Positions 8,796 to 18,028 of a stretch of 64,000 bases of DNA are shown here, piece after piece; the stretch's first letter is position 1; each line of letters begins with the position of its first letter. The notes under the pieces are model-generated. The model was given only the letters and a program-made list of their open reading frames with translations. It was not told where the DNA came from and made no database searches. A program made the translations under genes and the position numbers. Where the stretch lies: positions 1-64,000 of the forward strand of contig JAOXSH010000005.1 in the NCBI GenBank assembly GCA_025800145.1. Direction: 5' to 3'. This stretch comes from Cohaesibacter sp. GTDB lineage: Bacteria > Pseudomonadota > Alphaproteobacteria > Rhizobiales > Cohaesibacteraceae.

Positions 8796-11521
8796 TGTCT
8801 GATATCGCGACACGCGCGCACAACAAAGACAGTACCGCTCCCTGCATTCGCACCACCTGCCCCTATTGCGGCGTGGGTTGTGGGGTGCTGGTCACCCCTC
8901 AGATTGATGGCTCTATCAAGGTAAAGGGCGATCCTAATCATCCGGCCAATTTCGGACGCCTTTGCTCCAAAGGCTCCGCTTTGGGCGAAACCACCAATCT
9001 GGAAGGCCGTTTGCTGGCACCAAGCCTGAATGGCAATCCCATTGATTGGGACAAAGCGCTGGATCTGGTGGCAGAAAAATTCTCATCCGCCATTCGCGAC
9101 CATGGCCCGAACGCCGTTGCCATTTATGCTGCGGGGCAAATTTTGACCGAAGATTATTATGTCGCTAACAAATGGATGAAAGGCTTTGTCGGCTCCGGCA
9201 ATATCGATACCAATTCACGCCTTTGCATGGCCTCTAGTGTTGCCGGTCACAAGCGCGCCTTTGGCAGTGATACGGTGCCGGGCTGTTATGAGGATCTGGA
9301 AGAGGCGGATCTGATCACCATTGTCGGCTCCAATCTGGCATGGTGCCATCCGGTTTTGTTCCAACGTATTGAAGCGACAAAACAAAAAAGACCGTCTTTA
9401 AAGATCGTGGTGATTGATCCGCGTGCCACCGTCACCGCTTCCATTGCCGATATGCATTTGCCAATCACGCCAGATGGAGACAGCGCGCTTTTCAATGGCT
9501 TATTGCAATATCTGGCCCGTAATGATGCGCTGGATTTTGCCTATATCAATCAGCATACCACCGGCTTTGATAAAGCCTTACACAAGGCCGCAAGTCAATC
9601 CGATTATACCGAATTGAGCGCCCTGAGCGGTCTGAGCCAATTGCAGATCGCCGATTTTTACGATCTGTTTTTAAGCCATGAAAAAGCCGTGACCCTTTAC
9701 AGTCAGGGCGTCAATCAATCTATTGGTGGCACAGACAAGGTCAATGCCATTCTCAATTGCCATTTGGCAACAGGACGCATCGGTAAGCCCGGTATGGGGC
9801 CTTTTTCTGTCACCGGTCAACCCAACGCCATGGGCGGGCGGGAGGTGGGCGGACTGGCCAATATGCTGGCCGCCCATCTTGACTTTGGCTGCGATGAGCA
9901 TTGGCAACTTTTGAGTGATTTCTGGCAAGCGCCCAATCTGGCCCGCGAGCCGGGCTTGAAAGCGGTGGATCTGTTTGACGCCATTGAGGCAGGCACGATC
10001 AAGGCGCTTTGGATCATGTCCACCAATCCGGTGGTCAGTATGCCCAATGCCGATAAAATTGCCAAAGCCTTGCAAAATTGTCCCTTTGTGGTGCTCTCCG
10101 ATGTTCAGGCCAAAACCGATAGCGCCGCCTATGCCGATCTTTTGCTGCCTTCAAGCGATTGGGGAGAGAAAAACGGCACTGTGACCAACTCCGAGCGGCG
10201 CATTTCGCGTCAGCGGCCTTTCCGGCCCGCCTCTGGCAAAGCTCGCCCCGATTGGTGGCAAATCTGTCAGGTAGCCAAACGGATGGGCTTTGGCGAAGCA
10301 TTTGACTATCAAAGCAGCGCCGAGATTTTTGCCGAGCATGCCGCCCTTTCAGGATATGCCAATGGGGGCGCACGCGATTTTGACATTTCGGCCTATGCCG
10401 ACATCAAAGCCGATGAGTATGACAGACTTGACCCTTTTCAATGGCCCCAACCCTCACATACAAGGCCCTCACATGTAAGGCAAAGCACAAGCTCCCAGCG
10501 CTTCTTTGCCGATGGGCGCTTTTATCATCCAGACGGCAAGGCCAAATTCATTGCCATTGACAATGCCAGATTACCCTTATCGGAACAAACACACCCCTTT
10601 TTGCTCAATACGGGGCGCTTGCGTGATCAATGGCACACCATGACCCGCACTGGCAAAGCCCCGCGCCTCTCTCAACATATCGCGGAACCCTTTGTTGAAT
10701 TGCATCCAGAAGATGCCCGAAATCTCGGCATAGAGGATGCCCAGATCGTTGAATTATTCAATGCGCTTGGCAGTGCAAGGCTAAGGGTTCTGATCACAGA
10801 CAGGGTGCAACCGGGGCAAATTTTTGTGCCCTTTCACTGGAATGCTCACTATGCCTCTCATGGTCGTATTGATGCTTTGGTACTGGCCAAGACCGATCCT
10901 TTTTCCGGCCAGCCCGCCTCCAAAATGTCTTCGGTGACCATCCGGCCCTTAATGATGCGCCAATATGGCTTTGCGCTGGTGCGCACAAAGCCAGAGACAA
11001 TAGAAGCCGATTATTGGGCTTGCGCCAAAATTGACGGCGGTTGGCAAATAGAATTTGCGCGTCTGTCCCCTGTCAAAAATGGCGCAATCTTTGCCGCAGA
11101 CCTGATTGGCAGAACCAGCCATTTTACCCATTATCGCGATGAGCCACGCGCCATCGAGCGCTTTTTGCGCTTTGGGGACAAGGGACTGGAGGGTCTTGTC
11201 TATCTGGCGCCCGCCCCTGTTGCCTTATCACGCTCATGGGCCTGCCGCCTTTTTTCTCAAAGTTCTGCCCATCCCGCCCTCTCCAATCGCCATCAATGGC
11301 TTGCCGGCCAAGACGGCGCAAAAGGCCCCGACAAAGGCGCGATTATTTGCTCCTGCTTTTGCGTTGGGCGCAATGAGATCCTTCGTGCCATAGAAGAACA
11401 TGGCTGCCAAAATGAGAGCGAGATTGGCCACCACCTCAAAGCGGGCACCAATTGCGGCTCTTGCCGCTCTGAAATACGCCAGCTTTTAAACACCCCTCTG
11501 CATCAGGAAGCCGCCCAATAA
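8795..11521 (+). CDS. nasA: Assimilatory nitrate reductase catalytic subunit (NasA/NarB type)
   Basis: A 908-residue molybdopterin oxidoreductase. The N-terminal [4Fe-4S] motif has Cys22, Cys25, Cys29 and Cys57 (TCPYCGVGCGV, RLCSKG). The Mo-bis-MGD domains follow, with NSRLCMASSV and GMGPFSVTGQPNAMGGREVGG (within about residues 330-352). The C-terminus ends in a BFD-like [2Fe-2S] domain with CSCFC and CGSC, typical of NasA that takes electrons from NAD(P)H flavoproteins or ferredoxin. No signal peptide is present, which fits cytoplasmic assimilation. The ATG shares a base with the nirD stop (TGATG). No separate nasB or nasTS genes are visible here, so the electron donor and antiterminator, if any, are elsewhere. 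Confidence 0.93.
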   Translation: MSDIATRAHNKDSTAPCIRTTCPYCGVGCGVLVTPQIDGSIKVKGDPNHPANFGRLCSKGSALGETTNLEGRLLAPSLNGNPIDWDKALDLVAEKFSSAIRDHGPNAVAIYAAGQILTEDYYVANKWMKGFVGSGNIDTNSRLCMASSVAGHKRAFGSDTVPGCYEDLEEADLITIVGSNLAWCHPVLFQRIEATKQKRPSLKIVVIDPRATVTASIADMHLPITPDGDSALFNGLLQYLARNDALDFAYINQHTTGFDKALHKAASQSDYTELSALSGLSQLQIADFYDLFLSHEKAVTLYSQGVNQSIGGTDKVNAILNCHLATGRIGKPGMGPFSVTGQPNAMGGREVGGLANMLAAHLDFGCDEHWQLLSDFWQAPNLAREPGLKAVDLFDAIEAGTIKALWIMSTNPVVSMPNADKIAKALQNCPFVVLSDVQAKTDSAAYADLLLPSSDWGEKNGTVTNSERRISRQRPFRPASGKARPDWWQICQVAKRMGFGEAFDYQSSAEIFAEHAALSGYANGGARDFDISAYADIKADEYDRLDPFQWPQPSHTRPSHVRQSTSSQRFFADGRFYHPDGKAKFIAIDNARLPLSEQTHPFLLNTGRLRDQWHTMTRTGKAPRLSQHIAEPFVELHPEDARNLGIEDAQIVELFNALGSARLRVLITDRVQPGQIFVPFHWNAHYASHGRIDALVLAKTDPFSGQPASKMSSVTIRPLMMRQYGFALVRTKPETIEADYWACAKIDGGWQIEFARLSPVKNGAIFAADLIGRTSHFTHYRDEPRAIERFLRFGDKGLEGLVYLAPAPVALSRSWACRLFSQSSAHPALSNRHQWLAGQDGAKGPDKGAIICSCFCVGRNEILRAIEEHGCQNESEIGHHLKAGTNCGSCRSEIRQLLNTPLHQEAAQ

Positions 11522-11535
11522 GAGAAGTCCTTAGC

Positions 11536-11587
11536 ACCCGATTTAAAAGCCTCGTACCGAGACTTTTAGGCCGCATCTCCAGCCTCC
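11536..11587. repeat. Intergenic repeat B, copy 2 (hairpin)
   Basis: CCCGATTTAAAAGCCTCG is followed by CGAGACTTTTAGG, giving an almost perfect stem, and then by CCGCATCTCCAGCC. It lies between the convergent ends of nasA and the REC gene and could act as a bidirectional terminator as well as a repeat. Confidence 0.6.
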
Positions 11588-12687
11588 TATAATGGCAAAA
11601 ATAGCGAAAAGGCCAGATGGCCTTGGCCCGGAGCATTGAAAGCGTGGGAGATCACCAGCCGCCCGTCATGCATATGGCAAATATGCTCAACAAGTTTTGA
11701 CTCCAATGCTGGCAAAGCCAAAGTTTGAGGGGGCTTTTCTGGCTCAATGTTCAGCTGCTCCAGATAGATATGCGCCACCCCTTGATGCTCGGCTTCTGGC
11801 ACCAAGCAAAGCCGCAAATGGCTGCCAATCGGCATAGACTCAAGGGCCTGTTCCAGCAAAATGGACAAAGCCATATGCATGTTCTTTTGATCCAGCGCCA
11901 GCTGGGTGCAAGCCGGGGCCACATATCCTTCCAACAGACATTCCTTGCTCTGCAGTTTATCGCACAAGGAAATCTGAAGCAGATCAAACAGCTCTGAAAA
12001 GGCAATCCAGTGTGGTTTGGGTCGCAAATTGCTGTCCGCCAATGCCATGAACGTCATCAAACGATTGGCTTGCTCAAACACCTGTTTGGCCTCTTGATCA
12101 AGCTGTTGACAATAGCTGCGCACAAAGTCGGGCTGGGCGCTGTCCTTGGACCAGATATCGCTGTAATCGAGCAATTTTTGCAACATGGTCATGCGATCAT
12201 TGTCATAAGCTTCCAGCAAAATTTCGATTTTTTTGCCATGGTCCTTGAGCCGTTCATGCTCTTTAAGGGCTTCGCACAGCACCTCTCGCATCTGCTCCTC
12301 ACTGCAAGGTTTGTGCAAAAGCCGAAAGACCCCACCCTTGCTGATGGCCTCTTGCGGGGTCTGCTGAGACTGATCCCCCGTCAGCATGATACGCACAATG
12401 GATGGAAAGCGCCGCCGCACTTCGGCCAGAAAACTGGCCCCATCCATATCCGGCATTCGCATATCAGAGACCACAACTGCAAAATCCTGATTTTTCTCCA
12501 TCATTTCAAGGGCCTGTTCCGCCCCCAAAGCGCCCTCAACATTGAAAAAGGCGCGCAGATTGCGCTTCAATCCCAGCACCATCGGGATTTCATCATCAAC
12601 AAAAAGAATAGAGGGCTGTCCTTCAAATCTGGCTGCACTCTGATCCGTTTTTTCCTGTTCCAAAGTATTTTGACTGTTCATGACCAT
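11587..12687 (-). CDS. Response regulator with degenerate histidine-kinase ATPase-like C-terminus
   Basis: 366 residues. Residues 26-145 form a receiver with Asp31/Asp32, phospho-acceptor Asp75 (SDMRMP) and Lys126. The rest has no DNA-binding motif. The segment from about 270 to the end resembles a HATPase_c fold: a helix like the N-box (NMHMALSILLEQALE) and a tail reading HMHDGRLVISHAFNAPGQGH, echoing the G2-to-end part of kinases. N-box Asn and G1 Asp residues are not evident, so ATP binding is doubtful. AAAGGAGG lies nine bases before the first ATG. Divergent from the H-NOX gene, it probably belongs to the same pathway, perhaps sequestering a kinase partner. Confidence 0.75.
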   Translation of the reverse strand: MVMNSQNTLEQEKTDQSAARFEGQPSILFVDDEIPMVLGLKRNLRAFFNVEGALGAEQALEMMEKNQDFAVVVSDMRMPDMDGASFLAEVRRRFPSIVRIMLTGDQSQQTPQEAISKGGVFRLLHKPCSEEQMREVLCEALKEHERLKDHGKKIEILLEAYDNDRMTMLQKLLDYSDIWSKDSAQPDFVRSYCQQLDQEAKQVFEQANRLMTFMALADSNLRPKPHWIAFSELFDLLQISLCDKLQSKECLLEGYVAPACTQLALDQKNMHMALSILLEQALESMPIGSHLRLCLVPEAEHQGVAHIYLEQLNIEPEKPPQTLALPALESKLVEHICHMHDGRLVISHAFNAPGQGHLAFSLFLPL

Positions 12688-12709
12688 AAATATTCGCCTC
12701 CTTTATTCT

Positions 12710-12738
12710 ATTAATCTTTTGTAAATCATAAGATTAAT
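12710..12738. promoter_or_regulatory. Perfect 9-bp inverted repeat in the H-NOX divergent promoter region
   Basis: ATTAATCTT (12710-12718) faces AAGATTAAT (12730-12738) across 11 bases. It lies in the only AT-rich spacer of this block, between the REC gene and the H-NOX gene. It could be a regulator site or a terminator-like fold. It does not match the TTGAT-N4-ATCAA box of FNR/NnrR. Confidence 0.4.
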
Positions 12739-12832
12739 TCAAGTATTTATAGAAAGATTTGATAACAATTACTCAACTAAAAGATTATCATATTACTAAA
12801 TATCAAAAATTTATTAGGATGGTCAGCTGGAT

Positions 12833-13378
12833 ATGAAGGGTATAGTCTTTACGGAATTCATAGAATTGATGGAAACAAAGTTTGGTGCCAACATGGCTGA
12901 ACAGGTCATTATGGATGCCAATTTGCCCTCTGGCGGCGTCTATACGCGTGTTGGCACCTATGATCATGATGAAATCGTGGCGCTGGTGCTCACCCTGTCA
13001 GAAAAGACCGGCCTTGCCGTGCCTGATTTGATTCAGGCCTTTGGCACCCATCTTTTGCGCCGTTTCACTGTGCTCTTTCCCGCTTTCTTTGCTGAATTGC
13101 CCGAGATTACCGACTTTCTGATGAAAGTGGACGATTATATCCATGCAGAAGTTCGCAAGCTTTATCCCGATGCCACCCTGCCCAATCTTCAGACCCATTT
13201 GCAGGACAATGGCGATCTGGAAATGATTTACAAATCGGACCGCATGATGGGGGATTTAGCAGAAGGGCTGATTGCCGGGGCCATTGAGCATTTTGGCCAA
13301 AGCCATGACTATCAGCGCCAGGATCTGGATCAGGAAGGAGAAGCCCAATGCATTCGCTTCATGATAACAGCACGCTAG
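12833..13378 (+). CDS. hnoX: H-NOX heme nitric oxide sensor
   Basis: A 181-residue stand-alone H-NOX (HNOB) protein. It begins MKGIVFTEFIELM and carries GGVYTRVGTYDHDE, the proximal heme ligand His104 (YIHAEVRKLYPDA) and the heme-propionate motif Y-x-S-x-R at Tyr133, Ser135, Arg137. The residue matching the distal Tyr140 of oxygen-binding H-NOX aligns with Leu142, which points to NO-selective binding. It is a soluble cytoplasmic sensor. The kinase gene overlaps its end by 31 bases, the arrangement known for H-NOX/HnoK pairs, where NO-bound H-NOX inhibits the kinase. Confidence 0.95.
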   Translation: MKGIVFTEFIELMETKFGANMAEQVIMDANLPSGGVYTRVGTYDHDEIVALVLTLSEKTGLAVPDLIQAFGTHLLRRFTVLFPAFFAELPEITDFLMKVDDYIHAEVRKLYPDATLPNLQTHLQDNGDLEMIYKSDRMMGDLAEGLIAGAIEHFGQSHDYQRQDLDQEGEAQCIRFMITAR

Positions 13379-14751
13379 AAGATTTGAGCGATCTATCGCC
13401 CGAGCGCATGGCCCATCGTCTGCGCCGCGAGAGGCTGGCCCGCCAAGAGGCGGAAAAATTGCTGGAAGAAAAAAGTCAGGAGCTGTTTGAAGCCAATCAA
13501 ACCTTGAAGCTGACCGCCAGCTCGCTGGAAAATCAGCGCCTGCAACTCAACACCATTTTGGACAATACCCTTGCTGGCATCTGCCTGACCCAGACCGACA
13601 TGACGGTCATTCGTGCCAATCCCGCCGCCATGGATATGTTTGGCAAACTGGACCAGACCTTTGATGTCACAGAGCTGTTTGCCAATTGGGATGAGGCCAG
13701 TCGCTTTGTGATGATGGCAGCAGAGCCGGAGCTGGAAACAAGCCGCACCCTGTTTGAAGCCATTGGCAAGCGCAGCGATGGCAGCGAATTTCCTATTGAG
13801 TTCGGCATCACCTGCCTTGACCATCTGGGATGGGACCGGGCGGTCTGGATCTTTAATGACATCACCCAACGCAAGCATGAAGAAGCAAAGCGCGTGGCGC
13901 TGGAACGCGAATTGAACCAAACCCACAAAATGGAAGCCCTTGGCACATTGGCCAGTGGGGTGGCCCATGAAATCAACACACCTATTCAATATATCTCGGA
14001 CAATATGCGCTTTCTGGACGAGACGATCGGTGATTTACAGGTCTTGATCGAAGCTTTTCAAACCAGCTTTGCAACCTTGGAACAGCTGGGCTTTGACCCA
14101 ACCCAACTGGCAAAAGCGCAAAAGCTGGCAGAGGAAAAAGCCAAGGAAATTGACCTCGACTATTTGCTGGAAGAAGCCCCGCAAGCCATTGATCAATCCT
14201 TGCAAGGGGCCAAACAGGTGGCCACCATCGTCAATGCCATTAAGGAATTTTCCCATCCCGGCGAAGACGAAAAAGTTGACCTTGATGTCAACAAAATGAT
14301 CGAAACCACCTTGGCGGTGACCCGCAATCAATGGAAATATGTCGCTGACATGGATCTGGATCTGGCACCGGATCTGCCCACTATCATGGCCATGCCCAGC
14401 GAGATTTCGCAAGTCATCCTCAATCTGATTGTCAATGCAGCGGACGCAATCCATAGCGCCGATCTGCCAGAGCGTGGCCAGATTGCCATTGCCAGCCGGG
14501 CGCTGGATAGCAGCATTGAAATTTGCATTCGTGACAATGGCCCTGGCGTTTCAAAGGACTTGCAGGAGCGGATTTTCGATCCCTTCTTCACCACCAAAGA
14601 TATTGGCAAGGGCAGCGGTCAGGGGCTGGCCATTGCCTATGCCATTATCCATCAAAAGCATGGCGGCACGTTGCGCTATATCGGCCAAGAAGGACAAGGG
14701 GCGCATTTCGTCATCACTCTGCCTATCAGCGATGAGACAGGAGGACACTGA
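13348..14751 (+). CDS. hnoK: H-NOX-associated histidine kinase
   Basis: 467 residues without membrane segments. A coiled coil (about 20-70) leads into a PAS domain (about 65-180). A dimerisation/phosphoacceptor region has His207 in SGVAHEINTPIQ, and the HATPase_c domain has DNGPGV and GSGQGLAIAYAI. The start overlaps the H-NOX gene and follows AAGGAG. It is the predicted output partner of H-NOX, phosphorylating the two downstream receivers and possibly the divergent REC protein. The H-box is of the same subtype as the kinase at 18013, so cross-talk is plausible. Confidence 0.9.
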   Translation: MHSLHDNSTLEDLSDLSPERMAHRLRRERLARQEAEKLLEEKSQELFEANQTLKLTASSLENQRLQLNTILDNTLAGICLTQTDMTVIRANPAAMDMFGKLDQTFDVTELFANWDEASRFVMMAAEPELETSRTLFEAIGKRSDGSEFPIEFGITCLDHLGWDRAVWIFNDITQRKHEEAKRVALERELNQTHKMEALGTLASGVAHEINTPIQYISDNMRFLDETIGDLQVLIEAFQTSFATLEQLGFDPTQLAKAQKLAEEKAKEIDLDYLLEEAPQAIDQSLQGAKQVATIVNAIKEFSHPGEDEKVDLDVNKMIETTLAVTRNQWKYVADMDLDLAPDLPTIMAMPSEISQVILNLIVNAADAIHSADLPERGQIAIASRALDSSIEICIRDNGPGVSKDLQERIFDPFFTTKDIGKGSGQGLAIAYAIIHQKHGGTLRYIGQEGQGAHFVITLPISDETGGH

Positions 14752-14753
14752 TC

Positions 14754-15758
14754 ATGCAAAAACCGGTTATCTTCTTTGTCGATGACGAGCCAAATGTGCT
14801 CAATGGTCTGAAACGCTTTTGCCGCTCGCAACGCCATGTCTGGGACATGCATTTTTATGATGGCGGCGAGGCCGCTTTTGAGGCTTTGGCCAGCAATCCG
14901 GCAGATGTCGTGGTGTCTGACATGCGTATGCCCGGCGTCAATGGCGCGGATTTGTTCGAGCAAATCTCGTTGCACTGGCCCGGCATCATCCGCATCATGC
15001 TGTCAGGCGAAGCTGAGCCGGACCAGACCATGCGCACCGTTGGCCGCAGTCATCGCTTTTTGGCCAAACCTTGCGATCCTGAAAGCCTGATCAGAGCCAT
15101 TGAGGCCCCGTTGCAGCAGAAAGATAAACTGAACCTGCCAACAGTGGAGCAAGATCACTCCTATCTTGATCGCTTGCAGACACCCGCCTCTCTCTTTGCG
15201 AGCCTGATAGATTATCTGGATCAGCCACAGGCAGAAGAAGAAGGACTGGCCGCTTTGGTCGGGCAAGATGCCGCTTTGTCGGCGCGCCTGCTACAATTGG
15301 CCAATTCCGCCTATTTTGGCCGCCCTGTCACCACCTGCAACATCCAAAAAGCCGTTGAAACCATTGGTTGTGACCGCATAGCAACCCTTTTGAAACGGGG
15401 CCGGCTGGGCAATCACGCCCCTGTCTCTTTCGAGCAGCAAAAGGCTCCTTTTTACCAGTTTCAAAAGCAATTGATCCGCCAATGGCAGGCGCAGAGTATG
15501 CATCAGAGCCTGACGCCAGATCAGCAGGATCTGGGTTTTGCCGCCTGTCTCTTCTGCGGGCTTGGGTTAACAGATGAAAAGCCGGAGACAGCAAATAAGG
15601 CAATCCCCGCCTATATGGTCACCTTGTTGGGCCTGCCCGATGCCTTGGCAGATATCTTAACCGATATAGCCCAAAGCAATACAGCCTATAGCAACCCTGA
15701 CGCTGTGCTGGAAATCCTCTTTGCCAGCCTTCACGACAGCCACAATCAGGCAGCCTGA
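14754..15758 (+). CDS. Response regulator with HDOD output domain
   Basis: 334 residues, two bases after the kinase gene. The receiver (1-120) has Asp10/Asp11, phospho-acceptor Asp56 (VSDMRMP) and the Lys of AKPCD. Residues about 145-330 form an HDOD domain (QDAALSARLLQLANSAYFGR, then KAVETIGCDRIATLL), the HD-related fold that lacks phosphohydrolase residues. HDOD proteins act as signalling scaffolds. In characterised H-NOX pathways the equivalent place holds HD-GYP regulators that control cyclic-di-GMP, so here the output may work by protein contact. Confidence 0.88.
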   Translation: MQKPVIFFVDDEPNVLNGLKRFCRSQRHVWDMHFYDGGEAAFEALASNPADVVVSDMRMPGVNGADLFEQISLHWPGIIRIMLSGEAEPDQTMRTVGRSHRFLAKPCDPESLIRAIEAPLQQKDKLNLPTVEQDHSYLDRLQTPASLFASLIDYLDQPQAEEEGLAALVGQDAALSARLLQLANSAYFGRPVTTCNIQKAVETIGCDRIATLLKRGRLGNHAPVSFEQQKAPFYQFQKQLIRQWQAQSMHQSLTPDQQDLGFAACLFCGLGLTDEKPETANKAIPAYMVTLLGLPDALADILTDIAQSNTAYSNPDAVLEILFASLHDSHNQAA

Positions 15759-15777
15759 TATAAGACAAGGAGCAGAG

Positions 15778-16953
15778 ATGGCCGAGAAAATCAAAGTTCT
15801 TTTTGTCGATGACGATACCAATTTGCTCAGTGCGGCAAAGCGGCTGCTGCGCAAGGAGATTGATCTCTATATCGCCGCCAGTGGTGAGGAAGCCTTGCAT
15901 TCGCTGGAGAAAAATGGCCCGTTCAGCGTGTTGGTCAGTGACCAGAATATGCCCTCTATGAAAGGTGTCACTCTGTTGGGCGAAGCATCAAAGCGCTGGC
16001 CTTCAACCGTGCGGATCATGCTCACCGGCAATGACGATCAGGAAACCGCCATTTCCGCGGTCAATGATGGCCATGTATATCGCTTTGTGCGCAAACCCTG
16101 CCAACCTGCCAATCTTCTGGCCGCGATTAAGGAAGGGGCGCAGCATCACGCCCTTTTGATGCGCGAAAAAACCTTGCTGGAACAAACCCTGTCCGGCAGT
16201 GTCAAGGTTTTGACCGACATGCTATCTCTGGCCAAACCCGATGCCTTTAAAAAAACCGCCCGCGTGCAAAAATGGGCCAAAGCCCTTGCTCCTCATTTGG
16301 ACATAGCTGCAGGCTGGGAAACCAATCTGGCCACCATGCTCTATCCGATTGGGGCCATCACACTGCCAGACAGCCTTGCCGCCCGCCATTATGCCGGGGA
16401 CGCTCTAGGCCATGAGGAGCAAAGGCTGATTGAGGCCATGCCGGAAGCGGCACGGGATCTGATCCACAATATCCCCCGTCTCGATGGGGTGGCAAAAGCC
16501 GTTTATTACAGCCGCAAAGCCTATGACGGCAGTGGCTTCCCCCTAGATGATGTCAAAGGCGATGACTTGCCCGCTGTCTCGCGCCTTTTGAAAATCCTCA
16601 TTGATCTGGTGGATCTAACCAAAGATCACAACAAGGATTTGGAAGAGGCCTTTGCGCAGATGGATGAGCAATCCCATCTCTATGACAATGGCATTTTGCA
16701 AATTACCAGACGCATTTTGCTCAGCCAAGACGAATATGACGGGCCAAAAATTCAGGTCTTTGAGCATCTGGCCGCCGCTCATTTGCATGAGGGGGACATG
16801 ATCATGAAGCCCATCAAGGACAAACAGGGCCGGATCTTGCTGGCCAGCGGAGCAGAATTAAGTTCGATCCTCATCAAACGCCTGAAAGCCATGCAAGAAG
16901 CCGGTTTGATTGAGGAAGAGGTCCATATTTCACGCTGGAAAAATGCCTCCTGA
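15778..16953 (+). CDS. Response regulator with catalytically dead HD-GYP domain (HnoD-like)
   Basis: 391 residues. The receiver has Asp55 (SDQNMP) and Lys106. The second half follows the HD-GYP pattern, but the catalytic HD is replaced by Tyr189-Pro190 (MLYPIGAITLPD) and the HHE position by YSR in AVYYSRKAYDGSGFP, so metal-dependent cyclic-di-GMP hydrolysis is not expected. Degenerate HD-GYP regulators (HnoD) inhibit an active partner in known H-NOX networks; no active HD-GYP gene is in this window. The start at 15778 follows AAGGAG. A longer frame from 15721 would overlap the previous gene. Confidence 0.85.
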   Translation: MAEKIKVLFVDDDTNLLSAAKRLLRKEIDLYIAASGEEALHSLEKNGPFSVLVSDQNMPSMKGVTLLGEASKRWPSTVRIMLTGNDDQETAISAVNDGHVYRFVRKPCQPANLLAAIKEGAQHHALLMREKTLLEQTLSGSVKVLTDMLSLAKPDAFKKTARVQKWAKALAPHLDIAAGWETNLATMLYPIGAITLPDSLAARHYAGDALGHEEQRLIEAMPEAARDLIHNIPRLDGVAKAVYYSRKAYDGSGFPLDDVKGDDLPAVSRLLKILIDLVDLTKDHNKDLEEAFAQMDEQSHLYDNGILQITRRILLSQDEYDGPKIQVFEHLAAAHLHEGDMIMKPIKDKQGRILLASGAELSSILIKRLKAMQEAGLIEEEVHISRWKNAS

Positions 16954-16974
16954 TCCAAAGCTTTTTTAAAAGCG

Positions 16975-17018
16975 CACCTAGAGCCAAATATCCAAAAACA
17001 ACCCCACCTAGAGCCAAA
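16975..17018. repeat. Two direct repeats CACCTAGAGCCAAA, 30 bases apart
   Basis: Identical 14-base units start at 16975 and 17005 in the spacer between the dead HD-GYP gene and the PhnD-like gene. They could be binding sites for a regulator of the second operon or a small tandem duplication. Confidence 0.4.
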
Positions 17019-17107
17019 GACCCCAAACCAAGCGCAAACAGAACAGGCAAAAAGGAGAAACAATCACTTATAAGCTACAAATCATTGAAAATGCAGGAGA
17101 TACCAAA

Positions 17108-18028
17108 ATGAGTAAGCGATATAATTTGAAATTTTATAACACATCCCCGTCCCGTGCTTTGCAGCAAAAAGGCCTTGCCCTTGGACTGACCCTTGGCATT
17201 GGGATGAGCGCCATGCTGAACATCTCTCCTGTAAAAGCCCAAGATCAAAAAGCCCTTGTCTTTGGCATTGTCCCCCAACAATCCGCCACCCGTCTGGCGC
17301 AGACCTGGGTGCCAATGTTGGCGCATTTGAGCCAGAAAAGCGGTATCCCCATTCGCTTTGCCACCGCAAAGGATATTCCCACCTTTGAGGCCTGTCTGGC
17401 AAAAGGGGCCTATGATCTGGCTTATATGAACCCCTATCATTTCACCATCTTCAACGAGAGCAGCGGCTATAAAGCCTTTGCCCGTCAGGCCAATAAACAG
17501 CTAAAGGGCATTATTGTGGTGCGAAAAGACAGCAGCCATAGCGCATTGGAGCAATTGGACAAGAAGCAAATTGCCTTTCCCTCCCCTGCCGCTTTTGGGG
17601 CCAGCGTCATTCCCCGCGCGGAAATGAATATGCGCGATATGCAGATCTCGCCAATTTATGTGCGCTCGCATGATTCGGTCTATCGCTCGGTTGCCGCAGG
17701 CCTGTTTCCCGCTGGCGGCGGGGTGATGCGCACCTTTGGCAATATCCCAAAGGAGCTGCGCGGCCAATTGCGCATTCTCTATAAAACCGATGGCTATACG
17801 CCCCATGCCTTTGCCGCTCACAACCGGGTTGATGCCAAAAGCCTTGCCAAAATAACCGATAGTATGACGGCAATGAGCCTTGAGAGCGATGCAGTGCTCA
17901 AACCCTTGGGTATGAAGGCTTTCATAAAAGCCAAGGACAGCGACTGGAATGATGTGCGCTCGCTCAATCTGAGCAAACAACATACACAAATTACCACAGA
18001 TAGCGTTTTGCAATGTCATTCCGGTTAA
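17108..18028 (+). CDS. PhnD-like periplasmic binding protein, probably a sensor component
   Basis: 306 residues. A signal peptide ends near residue 43 (KAQ). The mature part is a PhnD/phosphonate-binding-like domain (FGIVPQQSATRLAQTWVPML, YDLAYMNPYHFTIF, GVMRTFGN). No permease or ATPase genes are nearby. The next gene is a membrane histidine kinase that overlaps its last 16 bases. A binding protein coupled to a two-component sensor is a known arrangement for this family, so a sensory rather than transport role is likely. The ligand is unknown. GGAG lies before the ATG. Confidence 0.8.
   Translation: MSKRYNLKFYNTSPSRALQQKGLALGLTLGIGMSAMLNISPVKAQDQKALVFGIVPQQSATRLAQTWVPMLAHLSQKSGIPIRFATAKDIPTFEACLAKGAYDLAYMNPYHFTIFNESSGYKAFARQANKQLKGIIVVRKDSSHSALEQLDKKQIAFPSPAAFGASVIPRAEMNMRDMQISPIYVRSHDSVYRSVAAGLFPAGGGVMRTFGNIPKELRGQLRILYKTDGYTPHAFAAHNRVDAKSLAKITDSMTAMSLESDAVLKPLGMKAFIKAKDSDWNDVRSLNLSKQHTQITTDSVLQCHSG

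Noticed and set aside
12750..12780. FNR/NnrR box (TTGAT-N4-ATCAA) before H-NOX
   Set aside because: TTGATAACAATTAC matches only one half of the consensus.
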